This document shows, piece after piece, positions 25,201 through 38,900 of a DNA stretch of 64,000 nt. The DNA comes from Pleuronectes platessa (lineage: Eukaryota; Chordata; Actinopteri; Pleuronectiformes; Pleuronectidae). The notes under the pieces are model-generated. The model made no database searches, was not told the origin of the DNA, and saw only the letters and a list, made by a program, of their open reading frames with translations. The position numbers and the translations under genes were made by a program. The stretch covers positions 24,907,476-24,971,475 of the forward strand of contig NC_070627.1 of assembly GCF_947347685.1 (NCBI RefSeq), in the 5' to 3' direction. Within the stretch, counting starts at the first letter, position 1. Every line of letters begins with the position of its first letter.

Positions 25201-28200
25201 GTTGCCATGTTGTTATGATGGTTTTCAGATGTCCCCGATGCACCCGACAACTTGGTTCTGTCTGAACACAAGAGCAAAAGTGTGAAACTGAAATGGATCC
25301 CTGGGGACGATCACAACAGCTCAACCACAGGTAAAAGGAGCATCAGTATAATGTATTAATAGAACATATTGAATGAGTTCATCTCGCAGTGACATACACA
25401 TTAAGGGCGTCATTCTGTATTTAAATAGATTTGTTTGATAGCATCTTGTACAATGTGAATCCATGATTGATTCATCTGTGTGTGAATTATGACAAGGCTC
25501 CCTGAGGAACAAACCGGTCCGGAGCAGAGTTTGAGGAGCTTTCTGCTCGGCTTGTGGTTAGATGAGCAAGAATCACACCTCTGATTGTTTCTCTACCCCT
25601 CAACAGAGTTTGTAATCGAGTACGAGGAAAGCCAGTGGGAGCCAGGAAACTGGAAGGAGCTGCTCAGAGTACCCGGAAACCACAACTCTGCTGTCGCCAA
25701 ACTCCACGGCCACGTCGACTACTGCTTTCGAGTGTCTGGAGTTAACGCCGTTGGGAGGGGGCCTCCCAGCGAGCCCACTGAGAGATACAAAACCCTCCCA
25801 GCAGGTCTGAGGCTTCCTCCTTTCATTGTTTATTGTACTTTTTGATAAGGTCCTCCAGGCCACTCGAGCTGCCGTTGCTGCTGCTTTGTGAACTTTAAAA
25901 CACTCAGACCTGCTGCATAATTGATTCCACTCTTGTTGAGAATCTGCTCTCTTGTGTGCCTATTTCACTGGTGATTTATTCCACTATGCCGACAAAATCT
26001 ATATTTCTTCTTTTTCTACAGCCCCTGACAAGAACCCTGACAATATCAAAATCGAAGGTCATTTGCCACATGAAATGAATATCAACTGGGAGGTAAGGAA
26101 CAGAGTTTGGTCTTTTATTATCCTCTTACTGCAGATTCTGTAATGTGGGCTACCTTTGCATAGTGAATTATTCACATCTTCTGCCGTTGTTGGATGTCAA
26201 AGAATCCCACTAAGAGAAAAGAGATGAAGTTTTATTGATGTCCAATAGGAAATCTCAATAGGAATTTAAGAAATGGAAATGGTCGCCTTTTGATATTTCA
26301 TTCTGTGGTTCAGATCTTTAGAAAAGCCATTTCCTGGGATCGCTGTGAAAAGGGCCCCCATTGAAAGGTGCTCATTTTCTTTGATTAGAAAGAGAAAGGA
26401 TGGCCATGAAAAGGAAAATTTTTCTTTTGATGCATACAGTAATAAATTCTGCCTTATTGTAGAAAGATGAATCTCTCCTTCACTTATTATCCGGGTGCCC
26501 TGTCAGGGTAAAGTAGCTCCTGAATCCCAGATTCATGAGCTTCCCCACTGTTAATTATTTGCCTTTGTGGAAAATCGTATCTCATTCTGTTTCTCACGCG
26601 CTGACTCCTGTGAGGAGATAAATCTTCTCATCTACAAAGATATTTGAAGCCCTATATCAAAGAAAAACCTTGCTGCTAGACCAGGTCAATTGTTCCATTG
26701 TTTTATTAGATAGCGAGATAGAACACAGCCAGTGTTCCAAGCACAGTTCACTGGGCTAGCTTGTCATTTTAATCCCTCAGAGGCAGTGACATTGAACAGA
26801 GAAATACAAGAAGCGTCTTATGCAATTGTGAAAGCCTGCATGAAACTCCTCCACCCCATTGTTGTTATTTATTTATTTATTTTTGATGTCTTTTGCTTCC
26901 ATCATTCAGCCCTTGTTACTCATTGAGCATAATGGCCCTGGTCTAGAGTACAAAGTGAGTTACAAAAGACAGGACATGGAGGAGGACTGGAAGGAGCACA
27001 TGGTGAAGAGACACTCCTTTGTCGTGAAGAACGCGCCCACCTTCGTTCCCTATGAGATCAAGATCCAAGCCAAGAACCATCAGGGCTGGGCACCTGAGCC
27101 CAAGATAGTGACTGGCTACTCAGGAGAGGACTGTGAGTAGCTGATATATAACTTTACCCAAAGCTGGACTAGCAATACCAATTTGCAGTTCCCCTCATAT
27201 CTAAGACATTTCTTTTTTAACACATTGTTTTGGTTGTGATGTCCTCACTTCTGCTCGTCAGTGCAAAAGCTCCAATAAACCTCGTAAGACTGCATGGTGA
27301 ACATGTGGAGCATTGAGGGGCTAAAGATTCAGAGCTAAAAAGAGAGTAAATATTGGTCTTACATTCAATTAATGCAGAGAAACATGTTAAAGTTATACCT
27401 CTCTCCTAAAATCCCCCCTCCTCCATGTTAGCAATTGGACATGGGCCAAATTGGAAAGTCAAAGTTTCCTCGAAAAGGGTGTCTGTCGTTTTAGTTAGTT
27501 TTGATCACAAATGTTTGTTTAAGTTCATCCAAGGGACCTCAACTACATAGGTGTCATCCCCTGATTGCAACTGTGCAGATTCTGGCTCCTAATACAATGG
27601 CTGCTTGCACATGTGAGATATTTTGGCCTCATTTCTGGATAGTGGGAGAAAGTGGAGTAGCGTCGTCCATCTTTATATACAGACTTTGGTTTAATAATAT
27701 GTAATTGTTATTGCTTTAGCTGGTCTGGAGTAACCACTTACTTGTGGTTTATGTTAGCTAACAGCAAGAAAACTGCGGTGACATTATTGTGCCGTTCACT
27801 CACTGAATGACCTTTCTCTACTTGTTATTTATTCTCTACAGTTAATCAAAAGTTGCTTATTCAGATACCTCTAACATTTCTCCCAAGTTAATGTCAGCTT
27901 CAAAATAAAGTTGCTCTCTAGATATAAACTAAAGCCAATTGACAAAGATGCTGATGCTCTAAGAGATAACTGTAAAAGCAGTAAACAGACTCATTATAGA
28001 TTTTACTTAATTTAATTTATTTCCGGTGAGAAAATTAAAGAAATTACATTTCTAGTGGCTATTTTCAGTAGGAAAATATTGCAGATAGTCCTGTTGAAGG
28101 AAACAGATTATTTGTCTGAGGTTCACTGATATAAAAGTGAATGCTTTCTATATGTGAGAAGAGACATTTTCACAAACTTCTCACTCACTTCTTGCTTCTA

Positions 28201-31200
28201 TTTGGAGCTGCCAGAGTGCAAAGTAGCCAGTGTAGTTTTAGGATTTTAGTGGACAAAAGATGGTTTTGATTAAAATATTTTCTTCTCATCTCTGCTTAAC
28301 TCTGGCATTTCATCCACGGTATTCAGGTGGACTTGGTGAAATGATTTATTTATAAGCTTTGAGATTTGAAAATCTTTGAGAATAAATGAGAGGATACAAG
28401 TTTCAAGGTTTTGCATTGGAGCAATTGCAGTTTCTGGAGAAGGCTGACTGTATTTCCCCCTGTCCAGCTTTCTTTTGGATTTGCCCCAAGGAGGTCACAT
28501 CAGGTCATGACACTACTCACTGTTGTGTCCTTGCTCTCCTGTGGTGTTAGTAATTGCAGTATATGCTTACCCCTTTAGAGCCCTGTATTGATTTATTGAT
28601 CGACTAATTGATTGATCAGTCCCCAGTATGTGTTCCTGCAAATAGGTGATCTCCAAATGTGTGTAGTCGTTTAGTATTTTGCTCATTTGCTCATTTCTGT
28701 TGTTGCTCAAACAATGAGTCATTTCCAAGAACACCTTGTTACGTTTCCCTCTGCTGACTGTTTTTCCTGACGTTTGTTTGCTGTTGCAGTTCCGTCCGCT
28801 GCGCCTGATGATGTAGCCGTGGAGGTGATGAACAGCTCAGTGGTCAAGGTTAGCTGGATGCGTGTACACAAGGACAAGCTACATGGACATCTGGGAGGCT
28901 ACAGGGTAATACCTCAAAAACCAACCTTTGCTTTTAGACAGAGTTTAAAAGGAATGGCCCTGACCTCGCTCTGAGCGTTTGCTTCTCTCACCCCACTCTG
29001 TTGTCCTTTACTTGATGTTTTCTGCTCTCGCCACCTGAAGGAAAGATAGACAATTGCATATTCAGCCTCCAGTCAGCTCTCACCCGCACGTATGATGTAC
29101 ACAGTTTGATCACTCCGCTGAGGATGGCTCTCTGTTTGTGTTCTTCCCGATGTAGATAAACTGGTGGCGTCTGCGCAGCCTGGCCGACTCAAAGAAAAGT
29201 CACGGAGACAAACACACTCTAACTTTCCCTGGAGACCGAAACCACGCCACGGTACCGGGACTGACCCCTTTCTCCGAGTACAGCCTCATTGTCATGACCT
29301 TCAACGGGCGAGGCAACGGCCCCGGCAGCCATGCCGTCAACTTCAAAACCCCGGAGGGAGGTGGGTTTGTGGAAAAACAGCATGAAATGTATTGATTCCC
29401 AACTTCTAAAGGGAAAAATCTAATAATAGCCAAGGAAACTGGTTTGGAGAATTCCACTGCTTAATGCGTGTATCGCCTTCTTGTGCCCCCACAGTGCCTG
29501 AGAAAAATCCTGTTTTCAGGGTCACAGATGTACAGAAGCACACTGTCTCTCTGGTCTGGGACCCGCCATCTGAGCCTAATGGGATTCTCACCGGGTACCT
29601 CCTAGACTATCAGTTCAGTACGTATCTCTATGTTTCATCCTTACACTTAACTAACTCAGATATATTGGTGATGCTCCCGTGTTGCGACAAAGAGATATTG
29701 CATTTTCCCTTGTGTTTAATAGTGGCACATCCCTTTTTTTTCTTATGAGGGTACAAGGCGGAGTATACAAAAACATACAGGCTGTTTATTTTAATCTTAC
29801 TGCATATTAGTGACCTGAATAACCTCACGGTTTGAAATGCACAGCCTCTTACGCTGTATAATATGGTACATTTTTAAAACAGCCAAGTATGTGCTGTACC
29901 TCTGAGTGTATCAGTAAAGGAAAGGGAATTTATCTTCGGCTCCCCGGGGATTGTCTAACCCATGATCCTGAGCACGGAGGGAAAAATCACTGTGTTGCTC
30001 TAATAAGGCCCAGGTCATGGTGAGGTAAGAGTGTGTGTATAGGAAATATGTCAGGGTGATGTCTGTTGGCCTGTGTGTGACAATCATGGCTAAGCTAGTG
30101 CTGACCAAGGCCACTGTGTCACAGTCTGTTAAGGTCCCTGCTTACTGACCCTATACTGTCCGCAGGGGATGTCTTCACAGCAGCTCTCAGTCTTTAGGGA
30201 TAGCATCACTGAGCACATCACATGTGTGCACACACACTTTGATGTTATGACTTTAAACAAAAGTCACAACAGAGCTAATGACTAACTTTTAACAACGTCC
30301 CTGCGTCACGTTTCCCGGCTAATTGAGTTTGATTTGGCGGCTGCACAAGGGGGCCAAGTGTCATACAGTGTTTCAGGAGAGGACGTTTTCATTGTGCCAC
30401 AGCAATAAAGCTGATGGACTCCTTGAAGTGTGACTTTTCTTGAAGTCCCCTTGAAGAAGTCATGCGCGAAATGTTGAGGAGTATCAGTGTATCATCAGTG
30501 ACATAAGTGGTATCTCCAGCTGCAGCCCAGCTGTTTGAGGGCGACGCCCATCTCTGCAGCAGCCTATAATCGCTTCACGTCTCACAGCTTTCACTATTGT
30601 AACGTTGTTGAACACATTTAGCATACGGTAATACCAGGCTGTTTCAACTACACTGCTTTGTAATGGCACATTGTCTGTGTGAAACCTTTTGATCATTGTG
30701 TCACCAATGGGTTAATAACATTAGCAGGCATTAGAAATACATTTCAAAACACAAAGGCTGAATGTATCCTCAAGTTCCCCTCACTGCTGAGAGGACGGTG
30801 TGGTCACACTAAGAGCTGCCAACTGACTGTGAAGCCTGAGGTCAAAGGAGGCCAGTAACAACTAATGTAATGCCTTTACCTCCCTGCAAACTACCAACTG
30901 TGTCATAAAAGTGAGATGAGGTCTCAAATTCAAAACTTTTCCTTTTCCTTTGATTTGATTCCGTTTTAACGCAATGTTTTTTTGAGGTTTTTGTTGCTCA
31001 GATTCATACCTCATGCTTTTCAAGGTCATCAGATAGCTGTGCACATCACACCAATTGACCTGGTGTTGAAAGTTCATACTACATGATGACTGATGACAAA
31101 GGATCACACATTACACAATATGTCACCAGGACAAATCCCCAGGTACTTCGATAAGACTGGAAAAGTGCTATATAAATACAGTCTTTTACCTTTACTCAAA

Positions 31201-34200
31201 CTCAAACATAGCTTGATGACAAAAATACAGTAGAGAAGAGACATAGTGAATCTGAATGATCCTCCTGTTCTTCTGTGCCGGCCTTCTAAGAAATGACCCA
31301 TCACGCTGGATGAGGTGAAACAGAAATGATTCAATGGACAACACAGTTACTAGAAATAGTGAATGGAAATTATTCTCAACTCTGCCATCAACAAAGTCAT
31401 ACTTTTCACAACTCAGGAACAAAGACACAAAGTTAGAGGGCATGTCACCTCTACACGTACCTCTTTACACTGCCTTCATACCAACCTACCCTCTGATTGG
31501 TAGTGGTGCTGATTCATCTAGATATTTAGGATGCTAGAAATGTAGGCGTCAAAATGAATCAATGCTGAGGATACACATCGCCACTAGAACAGAGAATTTT
31601 AGAAATGCTGCTGACCCCTTTCAGTTAAAAACTCTGGTCCTTCATTTCAGAATGGAATAGCAGAAACAGATACGTTTGGAAATGATGACATAGACAAGCC
31701 TCTTGTAGATTGGGTCCTTCTGGTCAGAATATAGCCATTCCTGATTCTTCAGGCTCCTATCACATGACCCCCTTCTGAAAGAAACCTACCGGCATTAGCC
31801 TCGATTACCAGTGTAAAACGTAACATTGATAATTAAATACAAGCAATGCTGACCCTGTTGTAGTTAAACACTGTATTTCAAGAGAAACGTCTGATTTGTC
31901 TTTTCCCCATTGCTGCTTCTGGTTTGTGGCTTAGCTCTTTTTGCAACTAACAATCAACTGCTTCCTTTGTAAACCGGAACTCACATACCCAGTGTAATGT
32001 GATAGGTATTTTTAGGCGTATTAGTATGGACAGGGATTGATACTGATGTGGATCTAAAACAGGTGTTAAAAGAGATAGTTATAGCTTAAAAACATAGTTT
32101 TAAACTATAAAGTGAAATATGGATGTAGCCCTAGTCAGAGGAGGCAACGTGTCATCAAGCCTCTCGAATTGGATCTTTGACAAGTTCACACAGCAATTGT
32201 GAGTGACAATCAAAGACTGAATTCACTTTGATGTGGGCTTTTTTTGGCAGGCTGCAAAATTTGTCATAAACTCTTAAGAATTTCTGTGAGGTTACATTTT
32301 TTTCTGTGTAAAAATGCAGATTGATCTTTCTGAACCATTTTTCAGTATATATAAGTGACTGTAGAGTAACTCTCCATGATGGACCAATTGGAATTTGTAC
32401 TGCACTGACATAAAATATCGTCACACGTGGGAGTTCAGAATGACCTTGGCTGCTATTCATTCTGTATTTGGGCTGAACTCACACTTGTTGTTGGGTCATG
32501 TCTCAGATTTCAGTGTTTGTACATCTCGGTCTGTTCCACACTACACAAGGCCAGCTGTATTTGGCCCAACAGGCTAAGTAATATTTGGAAATCTAAATGT
32601 TGTATGAATTGAAGGAATAGTCGGCAGCCTTCAGCCAGTTCACTACATGAGATGATTCGCCTGAGTTTGTCAGGATGAGGGAGAAAGAGAATAATGATGC
32701 TTGTGGCCTCCTCTCTGTACCAGTCTCCAGTCGCACCGGTTGCATTTCTCACCAAAAATAAACAGTTTTTATTCTCACAAACAAAACAAAACATCGTGAT
32801 GTCTAATAACAGTGGGTGGTATCTGAGGGAAAAAAGGGAAGCAGGCCAATACATTCTTGTCATTGTGTGCTACCAGAGAGACATAGCACCTCTTTCCTAG
32901 CAAAGGTCACCTCAACACCTGCTGTGTTTGTTTTTGTTACACAGAACATAAATGCCACCCGTCTACCTGCCCGCCTGCTTTACGTAGTGAAAAATGGGAT
33001 CCTATCACAACGTAGTCAAAGTGCAGATCACAACAACACAAAAGAGAGCCTAGTTATAATGTGCAGAACATAACCTGTTTGCTTGTGAAATGCAAATAGG
33101 ATTCAAAGGGATAATAAGCCAAAGAAAGAGCAAATAACAATTTGTCTTTTGCTAATGTTAACAAAGAAAATGTGCAAATCAAAACAAGTGACAAGTTGCT
33201 TTTCTTGGCATTGGTGTGAAGAGATTGTCACTTGGATATCTTTTTGTCATGCCAGTGAATGGGGAGCTTTTGGCTGTGAAGCAGTAAAGGCAGGAAGCTA
33301 GTCTTATTTGTGTTAGACCAACAACAAGTAAATGTTTTCGATTATCGTCCACAAATTAATCAAATTATTTTGTACAAATAAGAATATGAAGGTACGAGAG
33401 ATGAAGACAGATTGGGTATGTTTGTTCAAAAGTAGTACATTTTGATTGGAAAAGAGACCAGGATCAGCAGTTAGCTTTATAAAGTAGAATGTGAGCAAAA
33501 GAATAAAGTGGATTTAGTTTTGTGTTGCATGTCGAGGACAAGGACTTTAAAAAGGAGACTCTTCTCCTTACTACAATGTCAGTGTGGGATATGAAGCATG
33601 TGAAATAAAATGGTTCCAGGGGTAACAATGCAAAATGTTCCGAAAATGAGTTACAGTGCCTTGCATAAGTATTCACCCCCCTTGGACTTTTTCCCATTAT
33701 GTACTGTTACTAACTGGAATTCAAATAAACTTTTTCCCGTTTGATCAACAAAACATGCATAGTACTTTGGAGGTGCAAAATAAATGTTATTGTGACACAA
33801 ACAATAATGAGAACAAAAAAGTTGACATCTGTTGGGTGCATAAGTATTCACCCCCCTGTGTCAATACTTGGTAGAACCCCCTTTCGCTGCAATTACAGCT
33901 GCAAGTCTTTTGGGGTATGTCTCTACCAGCTTTGCACATCTAGAGATGGAAAGGTTTGTCCATTCTTCTTGGCAAAAAAGATGAAGCTCAGTCAGATTGG
34001 ATGGAAACCGCAATCTTCAAGTCTTGCCATAGATTCTCTATTGGATTGAGGTCTGGGCTTTGACTGGGCCATTTTAAGACATTAACATTCTTTAATCCAA
34101 ACCATTCCTTTGTAGCTCTGGCTGTATGTTTAGGGTCATTGTCCTGCTGGAAGATGAACCTCCGCCCCAGTCTCAAGTCTTTTGCAGACTGCATCAGATT

Positions 34201-35881
34201 TTCTTCAAGGATTTCCCTGTATTTGGCTCCATCCATCTTTCCCTCTATTCTGACCAGTTTCCCTGTACCTGCTGAAGAGAAGCATCCCCACAGCATGATG
34301 CTACCACCACCATGTTTCACTGTTGGGATGGTGTGCTCAGGGTGATGGGCAGTGTTGGGTTTTCGCCACACATAGCGTTTTGCATTGAGGCCAAAAAGTT
34401 CAATTTTGGTCTCATCTGACCAGAGCACCTTCTTCCACATGTTTGCTGTGTCTCCCACATGGCTTCTGGCAAACTCCAAACGGGATTTTTTATGGATCCC
34501 TTTCAACAATGGCTTTCTTCTTGCCACTCTTCCATAAAGGCCAGATTTGTGGAGTAGACGACTAATAGTTGTCCTGTGGACAGATTCTCTCACCTCAGCT
34601 GTGGATCTCTGCAACTCCTCCAGAGTAACCATGGGCCTCCTGGTTGCTTCTCTGATTAATTTTCTCCTTGTCCGACTCTTCAGTTTGGGTGGACGGCCTC
34701 CTCTTGGTAGGTTTGCGGTTGTGCCATATTCTTTCCATTTTCTTATGATGGATTTTATGGTGCTCAGAGAGATGTTCAAAGCTCTGGATATTTTTTTATA
34801 ACCTAACCCTGCTTCACATTTCTCCACAACTTTATCCCTGACCTGTTTGGTGAGCTCCTTGGTCTTCATGATGCTGTTTGTTCAGTAATGATCTCCAACA
34901 AACTCTGAGTCCGTCACAGAACAGGTGTATTTATACTGAGATTAAATTGCAGACAGGTGGACCCTATTTACTAATTATGTGACTTGCAAATGTGACTTGT
35001 GAATGCAATTGGTCGCACCAGATCTTTGTTAGGGGTTTCACAGTAAAGGGGGTGAATACATATGCACTCAACACTTTTCAGATTTTTATTTGTAAATAAT
35101 TGTGAATGTAATATTTCCCCCCACTTCCAAATGATGCACTATTTTGTGTTGGTCCATTACATAAACTCACGATGAAATAAATTTTAATCTGTGGTTATAC
35201 CATGACAAAATGTAGAAAAGTCCAAAGGGGGTGAATACTTATGCAAGGCACTGTAGATTGCTCATTACTGTGTGTGGGTTATATGGACCAGTGTTTCCCA
35301 ATAATGATCTAGACTGCTGACCTAGCACAGTTTCATATTGAAGCAAAAACATTTACACTTCTCACAATAACATGTGAGATCTCTAACCAGTTGGCAGCAT
35401 CAATGCGGTTCTCTCTCTCATACAATAACTTGCCTTTCAGTCTTAAGTGTTTGTACCTGTCATTTGGAATCTGATGGACATAAGACTGGCCACTATGCAA
35501 ATGCACCCTCCTTATCACCACTTGAACTGATTCTGTGGGTAACCCTCTGCATCTTTTTCTTTGATCTTTTTACGCCATTACAAACCGTAAACATTTTTGG
35601 TGCATTGCTTGTATGACCTCATATGCAAAGTCTAAAATAAATAATTTGTCTTTTTTCTCTAGTCAACGACACAGAGGAGGTGGGGCCCTTGCAGATGGTA
35701 GACATCAGCAACCCCCGCACCACCAAGTGGACCCTCCGCGAACTGGAGCCCCTAAGCAAGTACAAGTTCTACCTGCGCTCTTGCACCGCAGTGGGCTGTG
35801 GGCCTGTTGTCAGCGAAGAGAGCACAACCACCCTCGAAACAAGTGAGTGATGGGAGGGTCCAGAAAGCACCAGACCAGGTG

Positions 35882-35929
<48 letters not shown>

Positions 35930-38900
35930 GTGAGATGGCCTGTGGGTGTGAGAATGAGTGGGTAGCTTTGTGGGGAAGACGGAGAGAAACACAGACGAGG
36001 GGTTTTAGGTGCAGAATTCAGGTTGAGCGAGCGACTGTAGGTGGCACTGCCTCAAAACGGTATTGAACTAGCAGAAGGTGATATATGCCTGGGCAGCCAA
36101 GCTTTTCATATCTCCATATAAGTAATTCTTGTGGATAAACAATTTCATACGGTTGTCGTGGAGATTTTCGTTTGTCACTGTCACAAGAGAGCAAGTGCTT
36201 ATTGATTGGAGGGAGAGCGAGAGCAGTGAAACAATCCGCTGAGAGAAAGGGAAACTGAGAGTTTTGATGCTGAACTGTGTAATCATTGAAAGAGTTGGTG
36301 GGTTAGTAATCATAATGAGCTGGCTTGTTGCATGTAATCTCTTATTTTCAATTACTTATCATTTGGTGCGGACTGCAGAGCATTCTTCAGCTGAGCCGAG
36401 CCCCAGTGAGGGGGTGGGCACTGTGATATACGATGTGAATGAAACAGGAAACAGTACGTGGAGTCCCCTGAGTATCACTGTAATGAACCGCAGCAACAGA
36501 TACTCTCCGCATAAACAACTGGGCGGCAAATTTACTGTGGTATAAAGTGGCTGTAATTAGTGGTTCTGAGGGGGTTGCGACACTCCCCTACTGGCAAGAG
36601 GATGCAACTGCAAGGCAAACTTAATTTTTATTTTTAATTTAATACAATTTGAAATATTTGATTTTGTAGCAGGTTTTGGAGTATGCACTGAAAGGATTTC
36701 AGTTATGTATTTAAAGGGATAGTTCACCAAAAAAGGAAAATCCACCTATTATCTACTTACCACTATGACGTGGAGGGGTGGGTGAAGTGTTTTAGTCCAC
36801 AAAACCCCTTTTCAGGGGTAAACAGCCAAATACAATACAATTGAAGTAAATGGCAACCATGTCTTCAAACCTTTAAAAATTAAAATCATGTTTCCGTTAG
36901 CCACACCATTCAAATTCAACTCAAGACAGCATCATTTACACCATGTTTTTCTGAATTTTCATCTTTGGGTGAACTATCCCTTTAAGCCAAGTGTGTTGCC
37001 CGATGTTGTGTAACATGTCCTAACCCTAGTATATAACTATGTTGGTCATTAAAATCAATATAATAAATCATGAATTTATCCTACATTTTATCTTGTTATT
37101 ATATAATATATTTATTTCAACACCCCGAAATCTAACTGACTTCCATCGTCCCTGATTCGGTTCAAGTTGTGTCATTCAAATACAAAACGCTCAACTCAAT
37201 ATGGGCACACACTGCAGGTGCTGAATATGCAGACAATGACTTAGCGTTGGCGTAAAATCACAGGAAGAAACCTAATTGGCTCGTAGGGGTTGTTTATTTA
37301 AAAGTGATTACAGGCAGGAGGATTCATTTTTTTGTGTATTGAATTGCAATTTAGTCAAGCTGTTACATGTGTGTGTGTGTGTGTGTTTGTGAGAGAGTGT
37401 GTGAGTGTGTGTGTGTAGGAGAATTCGAGCATTAAAATGTTCTGTGGTAATTCTACTGTGCACTATTACCATGACTCTCCCGCCACTAAACATTGCACTG
37501 CTTTCAACCGCAGCTTTGATCATACAGTGTCTTGTTAATGTGTGTGAATGTCTAAAACGTCTGCTTAGCAATGCAGTGCTTGTCCCCTGTGTCTTTTATT
37601 CTTTCAGTTGTTTCATTTTTTTTTTTTTTTCACAGCTTCCTCTTCGGCTTCCACTGTTGGCCTCAGTATGTAGCATCTGTGTTCACGTAGAAGCTGTAGC
37701 ATGTCATACCAACACACATAACATGGACTGTATATAAAGATGACTGGTCAGGATGGCTCGCCAAAAGTCACCGTGCCTGTTTTATGTTTGTGCATCAAAA
37801 TAAAAACTCAAAATGTACTGAAAACCAAAACCACCTTGAAATGCACAAAATGGTGGCATTCATAACTGGAATATTGTGACTTAAATTGTGGACAGCGGGA
37901 AAAAGTGTAGACATTTTTACCATCTTTATTTCCAGTCTATGATCTCAAGTACTCTGAAGATCCTTTTTTTCCTTCCTCTTTGTAATGATTTATTTATAAA
38001 TTTGTGTGATGGTATGACATGTCTGACACACAGTAGTTCCATAGGTAGCGGGTGCATGTTTAGTTGTAGAAAATGGTACGGATGCTATAAACCTGTGTAA
38101 ATCATCAGGCATATTTGAGTCTCAAACTGTTGAGCACATTTGATTTTTCTCGCACATTATCAAAAAGTGCTAAACACTTTGCTCCTCTGCAGATAATTGA
38201 CCTTGTCTGCTGCTTGCCCCTGCCATCAGCAGAGAGCTCTCTGATGCCTCCTTTCATTAGAAAAATGTCAACTCCTCCTCAGATAAAGTTTGTGGCTTCC
38301 TCTCTAATAGCAATAGTAATGAGTAACCTAATTATAAATTCATACTAATCGTGGCTCATTAGCGGCTGTAAACGAATATTGACTTTTATCCTAGCAACAG
38401 CAGACACTGTGCAACACGTCTAAGTCAAGCTGAGGAAATAAATGACGCTTCAAGAGCCAAACGCAGGAAGAAGATCATAAACACGCCACGCATTCCATCC
38501 TTCTTCCCTTTAATGATGTGCAAAAAGAAAATTAAGTAGCTGTTGAAAGGCAAGATGAAGTCAAATTAAAATCCCAACATCTCACCTTCTGTATAAACAT
38601 TTTTTTTTCTTTCTATATGACGTTTTATTGTACATGCGTAGCCACTAATTTTAGGTAAGAGCATGTGTGCTAACAGTAGACGGTAGCGCCCCGGGCTCTA
38701 GCCCCAGTTGATAATCACAAGGTTTGTCTTTCTTTTCAGGCAAGTCAGCTTCCCCCACACCTCCCAGCACTCCAAAGTCCCCAGTGACCAAACCCACTCG
38801 TTCCACCATAGGTAGAGCTGCAGCACATACTGACACCACAAGCATCAAACCACGGAGACAAACAAAAGCTGTGAAATAAATCTGAAAAAACTAGACAAAA

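Larger units (their letters stand above)
16932..28789 (+). other. chl1 introns between Ig1 and FN3-3 (summary)
   Basis: Introns over 300 bases are 16932-17499, 17623-18445, 19153-19587, 19770-21138, 21271-22791, 22933-23860, 24868-25228, 26093-26909 and 27133-28789. Apart from the repeats listed separately I recognise nothing in them. Poly-G tracts of about ten bases occur near 23036 and 23117. Confidence 0.6.
29618..35662 (+). other. Largest chl1 intron, splitting FN3-4
   Basis: 6045 bases. It contains a SINE-like tail at 31154-31190 and the complete Tc1-like element at 33654-35253. The rest holds no feature I recognise. Confidence 0.7.
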
